Assembly (NCBI GenBank): GCA_001566295.1
Contig: KQ964246.1
Span: forward strand, 930,001-994,000
Reading direction: 5' to 3'
DNA from: Microdochium bolleyi
Lineage: Eukaryota > Ascomycota > Sordariomycetes > Xylariales > Microdochiaceae
DNA: 64,000 nt
This document shows, piece after piece, positions 1 through 12,463 of this stretch. The first letter of the stretch is position 1. The number at the start of each line of letters is the position of its first letter. Made by a program: the position numbers and the translations under genes. The notes beneath the pieces were generated by a model. It saw nothing but the letters and a program-made list of their open reading frames with translations. It had not been told where the DNA came from and made no database searches.

Positions 1-3000
1 ACGAGCTTGTGCAGTCTGCCGAGGTCAGCGTGAGTGGAGGTTCCGATACCGAGGCGTCCAAGTCCAAACTCGACGACAAAGGTCATGCGCGCAACTCGTC
101 AACAGTCAAAAAGCCGCAGAGCTTCAAGTCGGTCTCGGTCAACAGGACATTCCTCGCCTCGAAGGGTGCTGTTGCATCGACATCCAGACCTGAGTCTGCC
201 GCCGGTTCCGCCTCTTCCACTCCAGCACCCGGAAACGCAGGCTCGTCCGCCTCGAAGCTGAAGCTTGTCTCCAAGTCGCAATCTGGGATAGGTGGCAGCA
301 GCAAAGCCTTGGGACTAAATGGAAAAACAGCTGCGCCAAGCGCTAGTTCTGTCTGGAACAAAAATCAGCGTATGCTCACTGTGGCCGTCTCCTGCTGCGA
401 TACCTCTCGTTATGTTGCCTTACTGATCTGATTCATACAGCTGTGCCTCCACCAGAGCCGAAGAAGTTCACAGACGAGGAACTGCAACTGAAGTATGGTA
501 TCCACCTCGCAGATCGCCTTGGCCCAGACAAGGACAGTGGCCAGTCTAACTGGGCGGACATTGACGATGATGAGGAGTGGGATCCTGACACCATAACATG
601 GACGGACGGAACCCATATCAAGCTCCCGCAGGCCGATGAAAAAGCTCCGAGTCCCGTGCCTACAACGGTGGCGCCAGCTGCTCCCGCTGCCTCCACTGCA
701 CCCAAGCACATCGAGCTGCCGCCGAAGACCCGGTCGCCCATCCCGCCCACCAGCAACGTATCCTCTCCCTCCATTAAGCCTGGCGTGCTCGCATCCGGGA
801 AAGGGTTGGTACTGAAAGGCGGCCCCGAAAAGCCAGTATTTGTCGCTAAACCACCAGCTCCATCTCAGCCTGCAAAGTCTCCATGGGCTGCACTGCCACC
901 TGTTGACAAAACCGCTCCTATCGTGCTCGAATCTCCCGGCCAAGGGCCTGCTCAGGGATACCAACGTAGAGATGGCATGCAGAGCCGGACGCCCCCGCCT
1001 CCGACCAAGGAGATCGCGGCCGATGATTTCAGTCGTGGTCCGTGGCGAGATGGGCCCAATGCCAACTCCAACCGGGAACTGTTCAACTCGCATTCTGGCC
1101 GTTACGAACCGGTACAGGATAGGCGGGGCTCGAGAAACGAAGGGGCGTACAACCGACAACAACCGTCTGTGTTACAGAGACCGTCTCACCTCGAGATGCA
1201 GGGCCCAGCGGAACCCTCTGCGGCATTCCAGACAAGCCGAAACAGCACAACGGATGGTCCTTACAGTCGACGTCGCGGCTCCTCGAACGTTAGTGGTGGT
1301 AGCGGTAGCCTGGGATATCGCCTGGAGAGACCGAATCATAATATGCCTGGTCCTCATGATCCTAATCATGTGCGATCTGGTTCGATGTCCGCAGGTCCGG
1401 ATGCAATGGCGGCACAAGCTATCTCTCCTCAAGCTACGCCACGTACCCAGCATGGCCAGCCATGGCAAAACAGACGCCCCTCGAATGCCATGCCGACCGA
1501 CTTGCCTCATGCACACGCTCCGCAGGAGGCGGTTGCGCCCGCGCCACCACAAGTACCCGTGGAAGATGAGATCGAGGTGCAGAAGAGGCTGATGCGCGAA
1601 CGTAGGGAGGCCGCCATCAAACGTCGGCAAGAAGACGAAGCACGCGAGGAAGAGGCACGAAAGGAACGGATCCGCAAGAAGCTTGAGGCCATGGGACCCG
1701 CCCCAGAACGGAAGAGTACCAAGAAGGACGAGAAGGACGCTGTGTCATCGCCGACAAAGGACGTGCCACCAGCTCTCCTTGCTAGGGCCAAGCCAGGCGA
1801 CAGATCACAGGCCACACCACCTGCTGCACAAGACGCTGCTGCAAGGGACAGCCTGTTGCCCTCCGTCTCAGAAACCGCCGGGCAGGCGAATGGCACTGTT
1901 GCGCACCCTGACGGTCCTGAAGCTGAATTATTGGGGGTATCATCCGCAGCGCCAAGAGCTCAACCATCAGCGCCATGGCCTGATGCCCCTCCTCAAAGCG
2001 CAGAAAGATATCCTACCTGGGGCGGAAACCAGGCCAACGCACCTCGCAATGTGTGGGCGGCTCCTGGGAACGACCGCTCTTTAGGAAATGGCACTTTCAT
2101 TGCCGACTTGGGTCATTCCATGCATAACCCGTCTAATCCCAATATCGCCAACCGACCTGCACCCATTGGACCGCCACGGAGCGTTTCTCAATCTCAGCCA
2201 TCAGCCCCTGCGACAACAAGAGCAGAGGCCCCGGCCACGCGCCTTGCGCCCATCGGGCCCCCTCGAGTCAATCGAAACCACGATCTGCAACAGAATCAAC
2301 CGTCTGCGAACCCTTGGCAAAACTACGATGCTGCGGCCGACGATCATGCAATTCGCGAGCGAAGCCGTGCCCAAGAAGAGGCTCGGTTGAAGCGGATCGC
2401 AGAGCAAGGGCTTGTCCCAGACCATACAGGACCTGTCATCTCGGAGACTTGGCGCGCTGTCAAGTTGGATGAGGACGGCAGGAGAGGTCCCAGCGGAGAG
2501 TCTTCGTACGTGCACGGTGCTGTGCCGACCAGACCATCGGATATGCGCAAGGGTCAACGACCCGTTCCGGCTGGTGCGCACGCTTCTACTGCAATGTCAC
2601 AATCTCGCAGCAGCTCGCGATTCTTCCCGCCTACGCGTGACAGCCGGTACGAGGATGCGGCGCCGCAACACCGGCGCGCGAAGTCGCCGACCCCCCCACC
2701 TCCTACCATGGAAGATCATCCTGCATATGCCGGCAATCCTCATCGCCCGCACGTATCGCTGCCTCGTGGCCCAATCGTGGTCAAGCTTCCCCCAGCCGCA
2801 GTCAAGCAGGCACAAGCGCAGGCACCGCCAAAGCCAACACCACCCGTGTCCTTTGCAGCGGCAGCAGCTCGTTCCGTCACACAACCTGCGATGACACGAA
2901 GCGCCGGGCCAGGGCAACGCGCCACTAGCCAGCAGATGGGTAGCGAGACGGGCTCCCCATGGCAGGAGAAGATTAACAGTCTCATGGGGAGGAAAGGGCC

Positions 3001-3634
3001 GCGTCCAACTGTTGATTCGACTAGTAGGATTTCTATGGAGCATGGCTCTCATTCAGCAAATGTGTCTCTCCCAAGCCTCTCCTCCGCCAGCTCGGTGATA
3101 TCGGATGATAGCACTTACACGAGCCGAGAGATGGCCGAGGAATGTTTCGAGGAACAGGAGATGGGGTCTCTGCCCGCAGTCCATCTTCCTGCGAAGGCTC
3201 CCGACGCTTTGTGGCATGCTGTCAATCCCAACTGGTCTCCGTTGAACCCGAAGTACAGAGTGCATGCCACCAATGTCGAACCGCACCGGTTCAGCTACGA
3301 CTACTTTAATGGGGACTCAGTCATCCGTGTGCTGGCTCCTGGTATGCAAGAAGTCAGGACTGTCAAATTCAAGGCTCAGCCGGCTCGCTCTGGACTCAAC
3401 AGTCGAACAAGGAGCAATCCTCGCCGCGGGAGTACTCGAGGAGGCATCAAGAACTCCTCTCGTGGCCAGAAAGGGGGGCGTGATGGCATACCAGACGGCC
3501 CGAACCATGCAAACAATACAGGAAGTCCATCATCTGAACGACCTTCTGCGTCCCGGGGTGGCCGTGGTGGTTACCGGGCACGTTCGGAGGCGTGGTCTAG
3601 ACAACCATCCTCGGCGGCAACTACCCAGAATTAA
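1..3634 (+). CDS. Large Ser/Pro/Arg-rich conserved fungal protein (5' partial)
   Basis: The 5' end lies outside the window. Two coding parts are visible: 1-369 and 441-3634, joined over a 71-nt intron (GTATGC donor at 370, ATACAG acceptor ending 440). The join gives SVWNKNQP-VPPPEPKKF, and about 1187 residues are present. Most of the chain is low complexity (Pro, Ser, Gln, Arg). Three parts look constrained: an acidic stretch just after the junction (KYGIHLADRL, then WADIDDDEEWDPDTITW), a charged helical stretch around 1560-1710 (EVQKRLMRERREAAIKRRQ...), and a C-terminal block (DALWHAVNPNWSPLNPKYRV) followed by an Arg/Gly-rich tail of the kind common in RNA-binding proteins. I recognise the architecture as a conserved filamentous-fungal protein but can give no function. 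An RNA-associated role is only a guess from the RG-rich tail. Confidence 0.85.
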
Positions 3635-6600
3635 GATCACGGGGGACTTCGCATGCACGAAGGACCTACCGCTTTCGAATCGCAAGCGTTAGCTTTTTAG
3701 GAAGCTCCGCTGGAGGAAACGCACCTTTTCCTATTTCACTTTTCCACCAAATCATGTACAACAACATCACGAGAAGCGCCGTGTGCCCATAGCCAATGCT
3801 TGAGGCATTGACTAACTTGGCGGTTCGCATCTATCATTCACCTTGGCAGGGTCTCGGATAATTCTGTGTCGGATCTGCGTGGCAGGAGCTTGGCACATTC
3901 AGTGCTCGTCCTCACAAACTCGACGATGGCCACACTGCCCACTTCGGTCTGCGCCATCTCGCGCGCAGAGTTGCTCATAACGTACGAACTATTTCATCAC
4001 GCTGTGAACGAGAACTGGTTACGGAACACGAGTGTATGGCCGAAATGGCAGGGGAACATGGAACAAACACAATCAGCCAGTGCTGCGGACTGTCAAGAAA
4101 TTGTCTCGGCAGGTGTGAACTTCCACAACCTGCTGGCCAGACGTCCGAAGATGTGATCAACAGCAGCTCCTATATACGGGGCTCTGCTCTGAATCGCACC
4201 TGCGAGATCTCGATACCCAGGATGCAGCAGACTATCTTTTGTTGCTTTGGCGTGCGCATCGGGATTCGCCAGCATCTTGGTGAAACACCAAACATTACAG
4301 ACTTATTTGCAATCGAACTTTTTCTCTCAATCGTGTGCGAGCTCCTGAAAGGTATGCATGTGAGCGTCATCAGATAAGATTTGTGTAGGCCCCAGCATGA
4401 TCAGTTCGGTCGAATCCACGAGCGGGACCGAGTCCTCTGAGACCCATGAACCTCGGAGGCTCTCCGTTTGTGCCTGAGAGATTGCGAAAAGAGCGACTTC
4501 AAATTTCAATGGAGCCAACGAAGCGTTGTTCATATGGAGGGGAGCGATGGCCATACACGAAGTACGGAGGAGGGAACGAATCGGGAAGTTGCCATGCTCT
4601 CTGGTGAACTGCCTTATCCTCACAGCCAAATAAGCATAAGAAACGAGCATGCATGCATGTAAGGCATATTCTGGCTGTCTGGGCTCAAGTATAATCATGT
4701 AGGAGTTCGGGAAGAGCAACATCAACAACAACAACCCCACCAAAGGTAGCTCGCTCGAGAGCAGTAGGTTTTCTAATAGATGTTTTGGCATCTCCGGGAT
4801 CCTCACCGTGTAGTTGGTTAGTCCAAGCATCAAGAATCATCCCGTGGGACTGTTGTGGAAATAACAGCTGCGGAGGAGGAGGGGGGGTGCGTTTTGGTTG
4901 AGACGGGGACCGGCACTCTAATTATCTGGCTGCCTGGATTGACGAAATGGTTGGCGCGCGTCTCTCGCTGGGCCTTGTTTGGACAGATCTCTAGATCTCT
5001 CTGGGCGGTGCGAAAGGGAGAAAAGAGAAAAAGAAAGATAAGATGGGTGTCAGAGACGCGAGGGAGGTGTTTGCTGTTGTCGAAAGCTACACGGGTTGCG
5101 TAGAGATGATTTTCACGTGTACTCTACCTTGGGCACCCGGAGGCAGGAACGGGCAGTCGAGCGGAAATGGCCACCGCCAACATATAGGGTACAAATCAGT
5201 AACGCAGTGCAGATGTCCCGGAGACTCTCCGCTGCGGAATCGTGGGAATGTATGGAATAAAGTGTAAGAACAATGGCCACAAGGTACTTGAGAATCAAGG
5301 AAAGGAGGGAGGTGGCGCTTGTGTGCTGCGCCGCAAGTCGCATATCTGCAAGCCTGGATGTTGAAGACTGTCTTGGTGTCTCTTGTGGCGTGCTTTACGG
5401 GTGGGCCGATGATGCGCTGGAGCGGAAGCCGTGCACATATATCGACGCCATTCAAGAGTGTCAAGAATGCAGGTTCGTGAGGTGTCAAAACATGGTGTTG
5501 TTTCCATGGCCTTTTTAGGGCTGTGTTCCGCCCGCCCATCACGTAGGCCTAGAGCACGTTAAGGTAGGCTGCCGCGGGGGCGGTACAGGCGCACGAGCGT
5601 CGATCACCCGAGCTGTCAAGCAGGATATGGCGTCACAGTCGGCGAGCAGGATGGGGGTGTCGCGTGCTTTGGTGATGACTGCATCGTGATCGGATCATCG
5701 GGCAGGAGTGATTCGCCCGGCGGCGGGCGTGCGGCAGGGGGGTGGGAGCAATCACATGCAAGAGCTTGGGGTGTGGGCCGCTCGTCTGTGGCTTGCCAGC
5801 ATGACGACCGACCCTGACTGCCCTCGCAACGTTGACGCCTGGACAGGTCATCGGCGGGAGCACGCAGCGACGGCTGCTGGAGAGATGATCCTAGTTGCAG
5901 GCCGTGCAGTGCAGTGCAGTGCAGTGCAATGCAGCTCCTGGAGTCGAGCCTCGCAGCGAGGTTGGACGACAGGAAACCGTGAAGCGCACGGGATTACATA
6001 AGGCAGTGACGCCATCTGGGAGGGGAGCTTCGATAGCTGAGACAGGCCAGCCTAAAAAAAAACAAGGACCCCTCCCCCCCTTTTGGGCCGGCTCGTCCTG
6101 AGGGCTGCCGCTCCACGTCAGTCATGATGATGGTGTGATGGAGGGAGTGCCTGGTCTGCCCTGATCTCAGTCGCCCGTCAGTCAGTCACACCAGAGCTCC
6201 TGCAGCAAGCACCCGAGGCTGCAGCACGGCCTGCACGGAGATCTGGCCTGAGGAGAGAGCTGAGGAGGGCCGACGGAGCATTGTGCACGAGTCCAGACCT
6301 GCGAGAGCGGAGCCCGACGAGATGATGCTCGAGGTAAGGTAGAGAGACCTAGGTAGCCAGGTAGCTAGGTAGATAACACAAGTGGATAACCATGATTCCT
6401 GCATGCAGGTGCAGGCGCAGGCGCAGGTGCAAGTGCGTGCGTGTGGGTTCCCGGGCGGAGCTGCTGTGATTGTCGGGTCTTCTCTGACGACAGCGTGTGC
6501 CACCGTCCGTCAGTCGCACGCGACAAAACATGGCAGCTGCTCTTCTTCTAGTCTTGCCTCGCCCGACACCCTGCTGGCTGTCCCTTCCTCTTCCCTCCCC

Positions 6601-6831
6601 AATCACCACAACCCACCACAACCTCACGCACAGTCGCATCCTCCATATCCGACATAGCCTCAGCCTGCCCCAGCAGCTCTCTCCGATCCTCGTATGTCTC
6701 TTCCCATGCCAAACTCGCTCGTCCCTGCTTCCCGCACCACGCTGACCACGTTTTCTCCCCGGCCAGACCAGACAAGCCCACGACAGCTTCAACCCCTCAC
6801 AAAGCAACAGAACCACCACCAGCCCTCCGCA
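3635..6831. other. Intergenic region, no supported gene
   Basis: 3.2 kb between the Ser/Pro-rich gene and the reticulon. The short ORFs lack ATG-splice structure or recognisable protein character. The last ~300 nt before 6832 are rich in C and T, as in a fungal promoter/leader. The stretch also holds a GCAGT pentamer array near 5904-5934 and clustered AGGTA/TAGGT motifs at 6331-6373. Confidence 0.6.
5904..5934. repeat. GCAGT pentanucleotide microsatellite
   Basis: About five successive GTGCA/GCAGT pentamers end in one imperfect unit (GCAAT). The array is non-coding and upstream of the reticulon gene. Confidence 0.8.
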
Positions 6832-8200
6832 ATGGCTGACAACGCTCCTGCCGCCGCCAACGGCGTCGACACCCTCAAGGGCAGTAAGGTACGTCGTCGC
6901 CACTGCGCAAGCAAGCATATCGCAAGCTCGGATCTCCCGGAATTATCGGGCACCGCCTGGATCTTCTTCGGCTAACACAACGTTCTGTACAGTTTCAACT
7001 TTCGCGAGCGTTCCCGGCATAGTAGCCAAAGCGTCCCAGCTATGCCGTCCTCCTCATCAAGGTTGTCACTGACATGGCTTTCTTTTTGCAGATGCCCAGG
7101 CTGCCTACCAGAGTCTCGCAAACGGTAGGGATACACACCCCTACACCTAAGGGAGCTGCGGCGACTGACTTCAAGTTGTGTTCACAGGCCCCGCTGCTCA
7201 GTCGGCCAAGGCTGAAGCTGCTAAGACTTCTTCCGAGTTCTCCAACCTCGCCAACGCCAGACAGACACCCGCTCAGCCTGCCGCCACTGGCCAGCCTCTG
7301 ACTCACTACCACTCCTTCTTCTTCGAGCTCCTGTCATGGAACAACCCCAGTAAGCTACCGACAATTTGGTGATTGATCGAATCGCGGATCTTTTGTGCTG
7401 ACGTCAGAACAGGAGCCTCGGGTATTGCCTATGCCACTGTGGTCACTCTGATCTTTGCCGCCAGGTATCTCGACATCCTGCGCTACGCCTTCAAGCTCAC
7501 CTGGATGACCCTGGGCGTCACGGTGCTCGCAGAGGTTGTGGGCAAGCTGGTTCTGAGCAATGGCCTCGCCACCCAGCTGCGGCCTCGCACCTACTACACC
7601 ATTCAGAAGGAGACCCTGGACGCTCTTATTGGGGACGTCCACGAGCTCATCAACTTCTTCGTCATCGAGTCCCAGCGCATCCTCTTCGCTGAGAACCTTG
7701 CTGCTTCTGCTGCTGTAAGTTCTTGACGACACAGTGGCTAAGCAAGTCATCATCGCTTACTGATCATTTTGCAGGCTGCCATTGGTGCTTTCATCTCCTA
7801 CTACCTGATCAACATCGTTCCCTATTGGGGCATGGCCCTGATCGCTGCGACTGCCGTCTTCTTCGTTCCCTTGATCTACACCTCCAACCAGGAGCTTATC
7901 GACAGCCAGCTCAAGCAGGCGGCCGACATTGTGAACACCCAGACCGAGCAGCTGCGCACCGTTGCGACCAAGCACACCAGCCAGGGCGTCGAGATCACCA
8001 AGCAGTACGTGGGCGACTACACTGCCAAGGCTCAGCAGATGATCTCTGGCCGGTCTTCTCCCGAGACCACCAGCAAGAGCCCGACCGTCAAGGCCTCCCA
8101 GTTCCCCGCCGCTCCCAAGACCGGTGTAAACGAGTTCCCCACTGCGCCCAAGTCCGACCTTGTCAGCAGCGAGGAGGATGAGCCTCTCATCAAGGCTTAA
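6832..8200 (+). CDS. rtn1: Reticulon-like ER membrane-shaping protein
   Basis: Five exons: 6832-6883, 7092-7124, 7188-7349, 7413-7714, 7775-8200, giving 324 residues. Exon 2 is only 33 nt. Using the GTAAGG donor at 6884 (not GTACGT at 6889) keeps frame and gives LKGNAQAAYQSLANGPAAQ. The reticulon-homology domain starts near residue 66 (LTHYHSFFFELLSWNNP) and has two long hydrophobic hairpins (SGIAYATVVTLIFAARYLDI and AAIGAFISYYLINIVPYWGM) around a loop with TYYTIQKETLDALIGDVHEL. A Lys/Ser/Pro-rich cytosolic tail ends in EEDEPLIKA. Reticulons wedge into the ER membrane and stabilise tubules. Introns 1-4 are 208, 63, 63 and 60 nt. The family call is firm; intron 1 is the least certain boundary. 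Confidence 0.95.
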
Positions 8201-9207
8201 GCACGACGAGCTAGCTACGCAATGCTGTTAGTGGTTGTCATTGTGCAGCGCTTTACCTGTGCACAGTACAATTTAATCCCGCTGACTATACACGACAAAT
8301 GGCGATCATTGTGAACATCCACTTTTGACAAGTGGCACTACCGCCAAACACTTGGACCTTTGACGACTTGATAAGCAATAATGAGCATGTCCAGGACCTT
8401 TGGGATTTACGGCGTCAGGCTATCGTTTACTGCTCTTGACTTTTCGGCATACTGGTTGCGGAAGGGTGGGATTAGGAAGACACAAAATGAAGAAGAATCG
8501 GGCGCGGTAAACATAATGGAGAGGGTGGAATGGGAGATGGTGCATTTGCATGCACTGCGGAACAGCCACGTATTCGGGTGACTGAGTGTGGTGCGTGGCT
8601 CGCAGGTGTCGGGTGAGCACGATGCACAACGGATTATTCTGTTACTCAAATATTATTACTTTGCAAAAACTGCTGCTCGGTGTGTTCTGCCCTGCCGTGT
8701 AACGAACGATGATTCACAGCGTCATGTTAGACTTTGGCATCGTACATCTTGACATACTTCTAATCTCGTCACGACAGCGTCAATGTGCTGCATGCAGGAA
8801 TGGGTGCCCGCAAACCGGGCGAGGAATATCACTGACATGTCTGGTCCGTTCATCCCGGTAGGGTATGACTGGAAGGCTCTTTGATCATGTTCTCTGGTCT
8901 AGATTCTTGCAAGTGTGATTAGGGCTCGTGTAAAGCTCAAACGCAGCTCGATGAGGGCAGTCCGCACTGTCTCATGGTCTTGTCTAGTTGTTCTCGTGCT
9001 TGTCTGTCGCGATGCTATGCTATGCAAGATGGATGGGTCTCCTTGCTGATGGGGTTGGAGAGTAAAATAAGGCAAGAAACAACAGTGTTTGAGCAAGAAA
9101 GGTATATCCGTCACTAGCCACCACGGCCAATTCCCTTGATCTCCAGCGCCGTCGTGGTCTTCTCCACGTGGTAAAGCAATTTGTCTACTTCCTCCCCTCT
9201 CCGAGGC
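8201..9207. other. Convergent intergenic region
   Basis: About 1 kb between the 3' ends of the reticulon (+) and the TBC gene (-). It should hold both 3' UTRs. I see no RNA gene, repeat or supported ORF. Confidence 0.6.
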
Positions 9208-12200
9208 TCATCGCCGCCACCCCCAGAACCCACTAGTCGCAGCTGTGCCGGGGGTCGTAGCTGGTGTGGTGAGTGAACTGGCTGATACAGTCCTCGTGCC
9301 CATCATGGAAGGCCCGTCCATGCTTGCTCCCGTCAATCGACTGAACACACCAAGACCGCCCGTGCTGGAGGTGGCCGGCGGCGTGTCGGCTCCTGTAATG
9401 CCATGCGCCCTTTTGTAAGTCTCGAGCATCTGCTTGTACTCGTCGGCTTCTTGCCGAGCGATCGCCTCGGCCGTCTTCGCTTGGACTAGTTCGAGAACCA
9501 GGGCTTCCTGCTCATTCGGAGGAGGTGGAATTGGCTCTGTGTGTGTCCGCACGATGGACGAATTGCGACCTGGGAAAGGTTGCGTGCCTGGCGTGGACTT
9601 GCTACGTCCAAGCTTCAGTTCCCTCAACTTGCCGGCTCCTCCGCTCGTTGGCGCGGCTGTGTCAGGTTTGTTATTCGTTGACGAGAACCATCCACCTTGA
9701 TCTGATGAGCTGATCGGTCCTTCAACCGATGAGCGCCCCTTCATGCTCTGGAACTGCTTCTCGAGTCGTTGCCTGTCTTGATGAGCACTTCTAAGGCGGC
9801 TGTGGCTCTCACGCAGCTCCTCTCGCAGGTTGCTAGCCTCTTGAGTCAGCTCCTCGATGCGTCTGTTAGACTCTCGAGATTTGGAGGTCTCGATCATCAG
9901 ATGCTCCTTTGTTCGTTCGAGCTGTTCGCGAAGCTGTGCTTTGGTCTGGGCCATGGACGACTTGCGCTGATGGCCCACGCTGTTGTTGCCAAATCTTTCT
10001 TCCACGTTGTCGACTAGTCGGTTCAACTCCGACTTCGTCAGTTCGTCAGTCGTCAATGGAGCTGGGGTGTCGTTATTGGCATCGTCTGAAGAGCTTTCGC
10101 CAGAATCCGCACTATCTCGTTTGTTGCTTTTCTTGAGCCCATCCAGCAATGACCTGACGGCCTTCTGATCCTCCTCTCTTTCTTCCTGCTGACTTTGCAA
10201 TTGTGTTGCGAGCAGTGCGTGGTTTCGTTGCAGCTCACTCAAGGCGGTGAGAAGATCCTCAATCTGGCTGTGTAGTGATTTATCTTGTGTGTTGGTCGTG
10301 ATTTGTGACTTTGTCGCCGGTGGTGTAGATCCACGAATGGAGTTGGCGTCAACAGTAGAGGAGTCTCGGGACAATGCTGTTGCGTCTGTAAAAGTCGTGC
10401 TCAGCACACTCGACGAGCTTGCGTCGACGGAGTTGAGTGTTGAGGCCAGGCTTTGTTTCGAGGTTGAACGCCGCAGCATACTGAGAGGCCGAGACGGAGC
10501 AGTCAACCCAGGGCTCAGAGCGCCTCGGGGTATGTTCACTGACACGCCAGCAGTCCACAGCCGGCCCAGAAACCTCGACGCGGCGTTGCTGACTGCTGAA
10601 GTTCGCACGACATTACTCGTGGCCACCTTCTCCTCACGGTACTGAAGCTCCAGCTGTGCAAGTTTCTCTCGAGAGACAATGTTGGATAAACCCACAAAGT
10701 CCTCCACGAATTCGTCTGCACTGTAATGATAGCAGTCCCACAAGCCTCTGGATAACAAGAGGTGCATCACATCTTCGAGCTCTGTGCAAGCTAGGATGCG
10801 ACTCTCGTTCTTGCGCATGAGAGAAAGAGCCACACGCATAATGGTTTCCGAGGCGCCCTCGGCGAAGATGACGTCGTAGATGCGGAACAGCATAGGCAGA
10901 GGGCAAGTTACTGCGAAGAAAGACAGGAACCACTGTGAGACATAGGTTGGGTCGACTTGAAGCTCTTCCAAGTGGTTGGACACCGCCGTGAAGTGCTGGC
11001 GGAGAAGCTCCCGGAATTGGTAAATGCGCACTTGCAGGCCGCACAAATCTGGCAGAAAGCAAGACCGCAGGTCGTAGTTTTCCATCAATCTCACCAAGAC
11101 GCAGAATGCCTGATTGTCTGGCATGTGCATCAGCAGAGGGCCGACCAAGAAGGCAAGTCCCTGGCAGTATCCGATCTTCTGGTCGTAGAGGCTGAAGCAT
11201 TTCAGCACTCGCCCGAGCATGCGCTGGCCATCGCCATCCGGATCCCGGAACATGTCGACGCCGGGAAAGCTACGGCCCAGATCCTTGCCGATGATCCCCT
11301 CGTAGGGGCTTGATTCACCACTGAGCCGCTCGAAATTCTCGAGAAGCATCGAATCGCGAGCCTGAGCCATGCTTTGCCAGACAACGCCGCGGAGTGGTGG
11401 CGGAATACCACTTCGAATCTTTCTGGAGAGCAACGTGGGGAGACGAGCTGCTGTCTGTTGGTAGTCCTTGACCAGCGCCATGTAGAACTCGAGGTCTGTC
11501 ATGGGCGGCGGCGGGACGACAGAGTATCTGAGAGCCATGGGCGTCGGGCCGTGGGCCATCTCTCTAAGCTGGGCCATTGACGGCGGCCGTGGGCGGCGGG
11601 TAGTCGGCTGCTGGACAACATTGACTTTGACACTCTTTGGGTTGATGGCAAGCTTGTTGTTCTCCTGTTCTAGGCGTGCAAGCAACATGGCAGTTGACTG
11701 AAAACACGTGAGCAATCGTTAGTAACTGTATTTCGCAGTTTATGAAACGGGGCAGAGTGCTTGGGGTCCCACGACGTATGCGTGTGTTCATGGGGTGGGC
11801 ACATACGTTGTCGTCTTGGTCTTTAGCCTTGCTCTGCTCGTCTTCAGTTCGCTGCAGCTGCTCCCAGTCGACATCTTCCGGGTCGGAGTCGGAGTCATAT
11901 TCGACGGGACTGTCCTGTAGTACTTCGTTCTCGGACTCGGGCAGAGCGTCCTCGACTGGTTCGTTCTTGACGCTTTCATTGTCTGTATTTGATGTATCCG
12001 TGGTCTTATCGGTGTCGACCATGGCTTCGCTGGTCTCTGTGGCAGGCGTCTGGAGCTGCGACTCACTCGAGGCGGGTGCTACAGCACTGGTTGGCGTGCA
12101 CTCCGGCCCAAATATGCTCCTGCGTGTGGGCAATGTGTTTGGTGGCAGATCTGTGTTGACGTGTAGTGACGGAGGTTCTGACAGGCGAACAGTCACCATT

Positions 12201-12463
12201 GAGTCGTGGGGTTTCTTGTCGAGGTCATAAGTGATCTTTGGCATGGTGGCTTCGGCCACGGGCGAGGCCACTGATGGTGAAGCGGGCTCGGGCTGTTGTT
12301 GATCGTCGTGCTGTTGTTGATCGTCGTGCTGCTGCTCCTGCTGCTTCGGAGGCGGCAGCGTGATAGTTTCGAGGCTTTCTTCGAGATCGGCAACCGGCTT
12401 GGGCGAGTCTTGTAGAGGCGAGGCGGCAGCCATGCTGGCTGTCGTAAGGGTCGGACTCGTCAT
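9208..12463 (-). CDS. gyp5: TBC-domain Rab GTPase-activating protein (Gyp5-like)
   Basis: Two exons on the minus strand: 12463-11807 and 11697-9208, giving 1048 residues. The 109-nt intron has donor GTATGT, and the join reads KDQDDN-STAMLLARLEQEN. The N-terminal ~220 residues are acidic and Gln/Ser-rich. The TBC domain follows at about residues 310-530: SGIPPPLRGVVWQ, the arginine-finger motif IIGKDLGRSFP (IxxDxxR), and the glutamine-finger block KIGYCQGLAFLVGPLLM (YxQ). A long Ser-rich and coiled-coil region comes next (RTKEHLMIETSKSRESNRRI..., then a heptad-rich segment), ending in GFWGWRR. Domain order matches yeast Gyp5/Gyl1 and animal EVI5, which stimulate GTP hydrolysis by Ypt1/Sec4-type Rabs in ER-Golgi and exocytic traffic. 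Both catalytic fingers are present, so it should be active. The orthology is inferred. Confidence 0.93.

Noticed and set aside
4327..4833. 168-codon minus-strand ORF with hydrophobic stretches
   Set aside because: No recognisable motif, poor start context and no splice partners; the hydrophobic text alone is not enough.
6884..6892. GTACGT at 6889 as the reticulon intron 1 donor
   Set aside because: It leaves phase 0 and would force a wrong frame in exon 2; GTAAGG at 6884 restores the frame.
10634..11200. 188-codon ORF overlapping the TBC domain
   Set aside because: Same-strand shadow in another frame of a clearly conserved domain.
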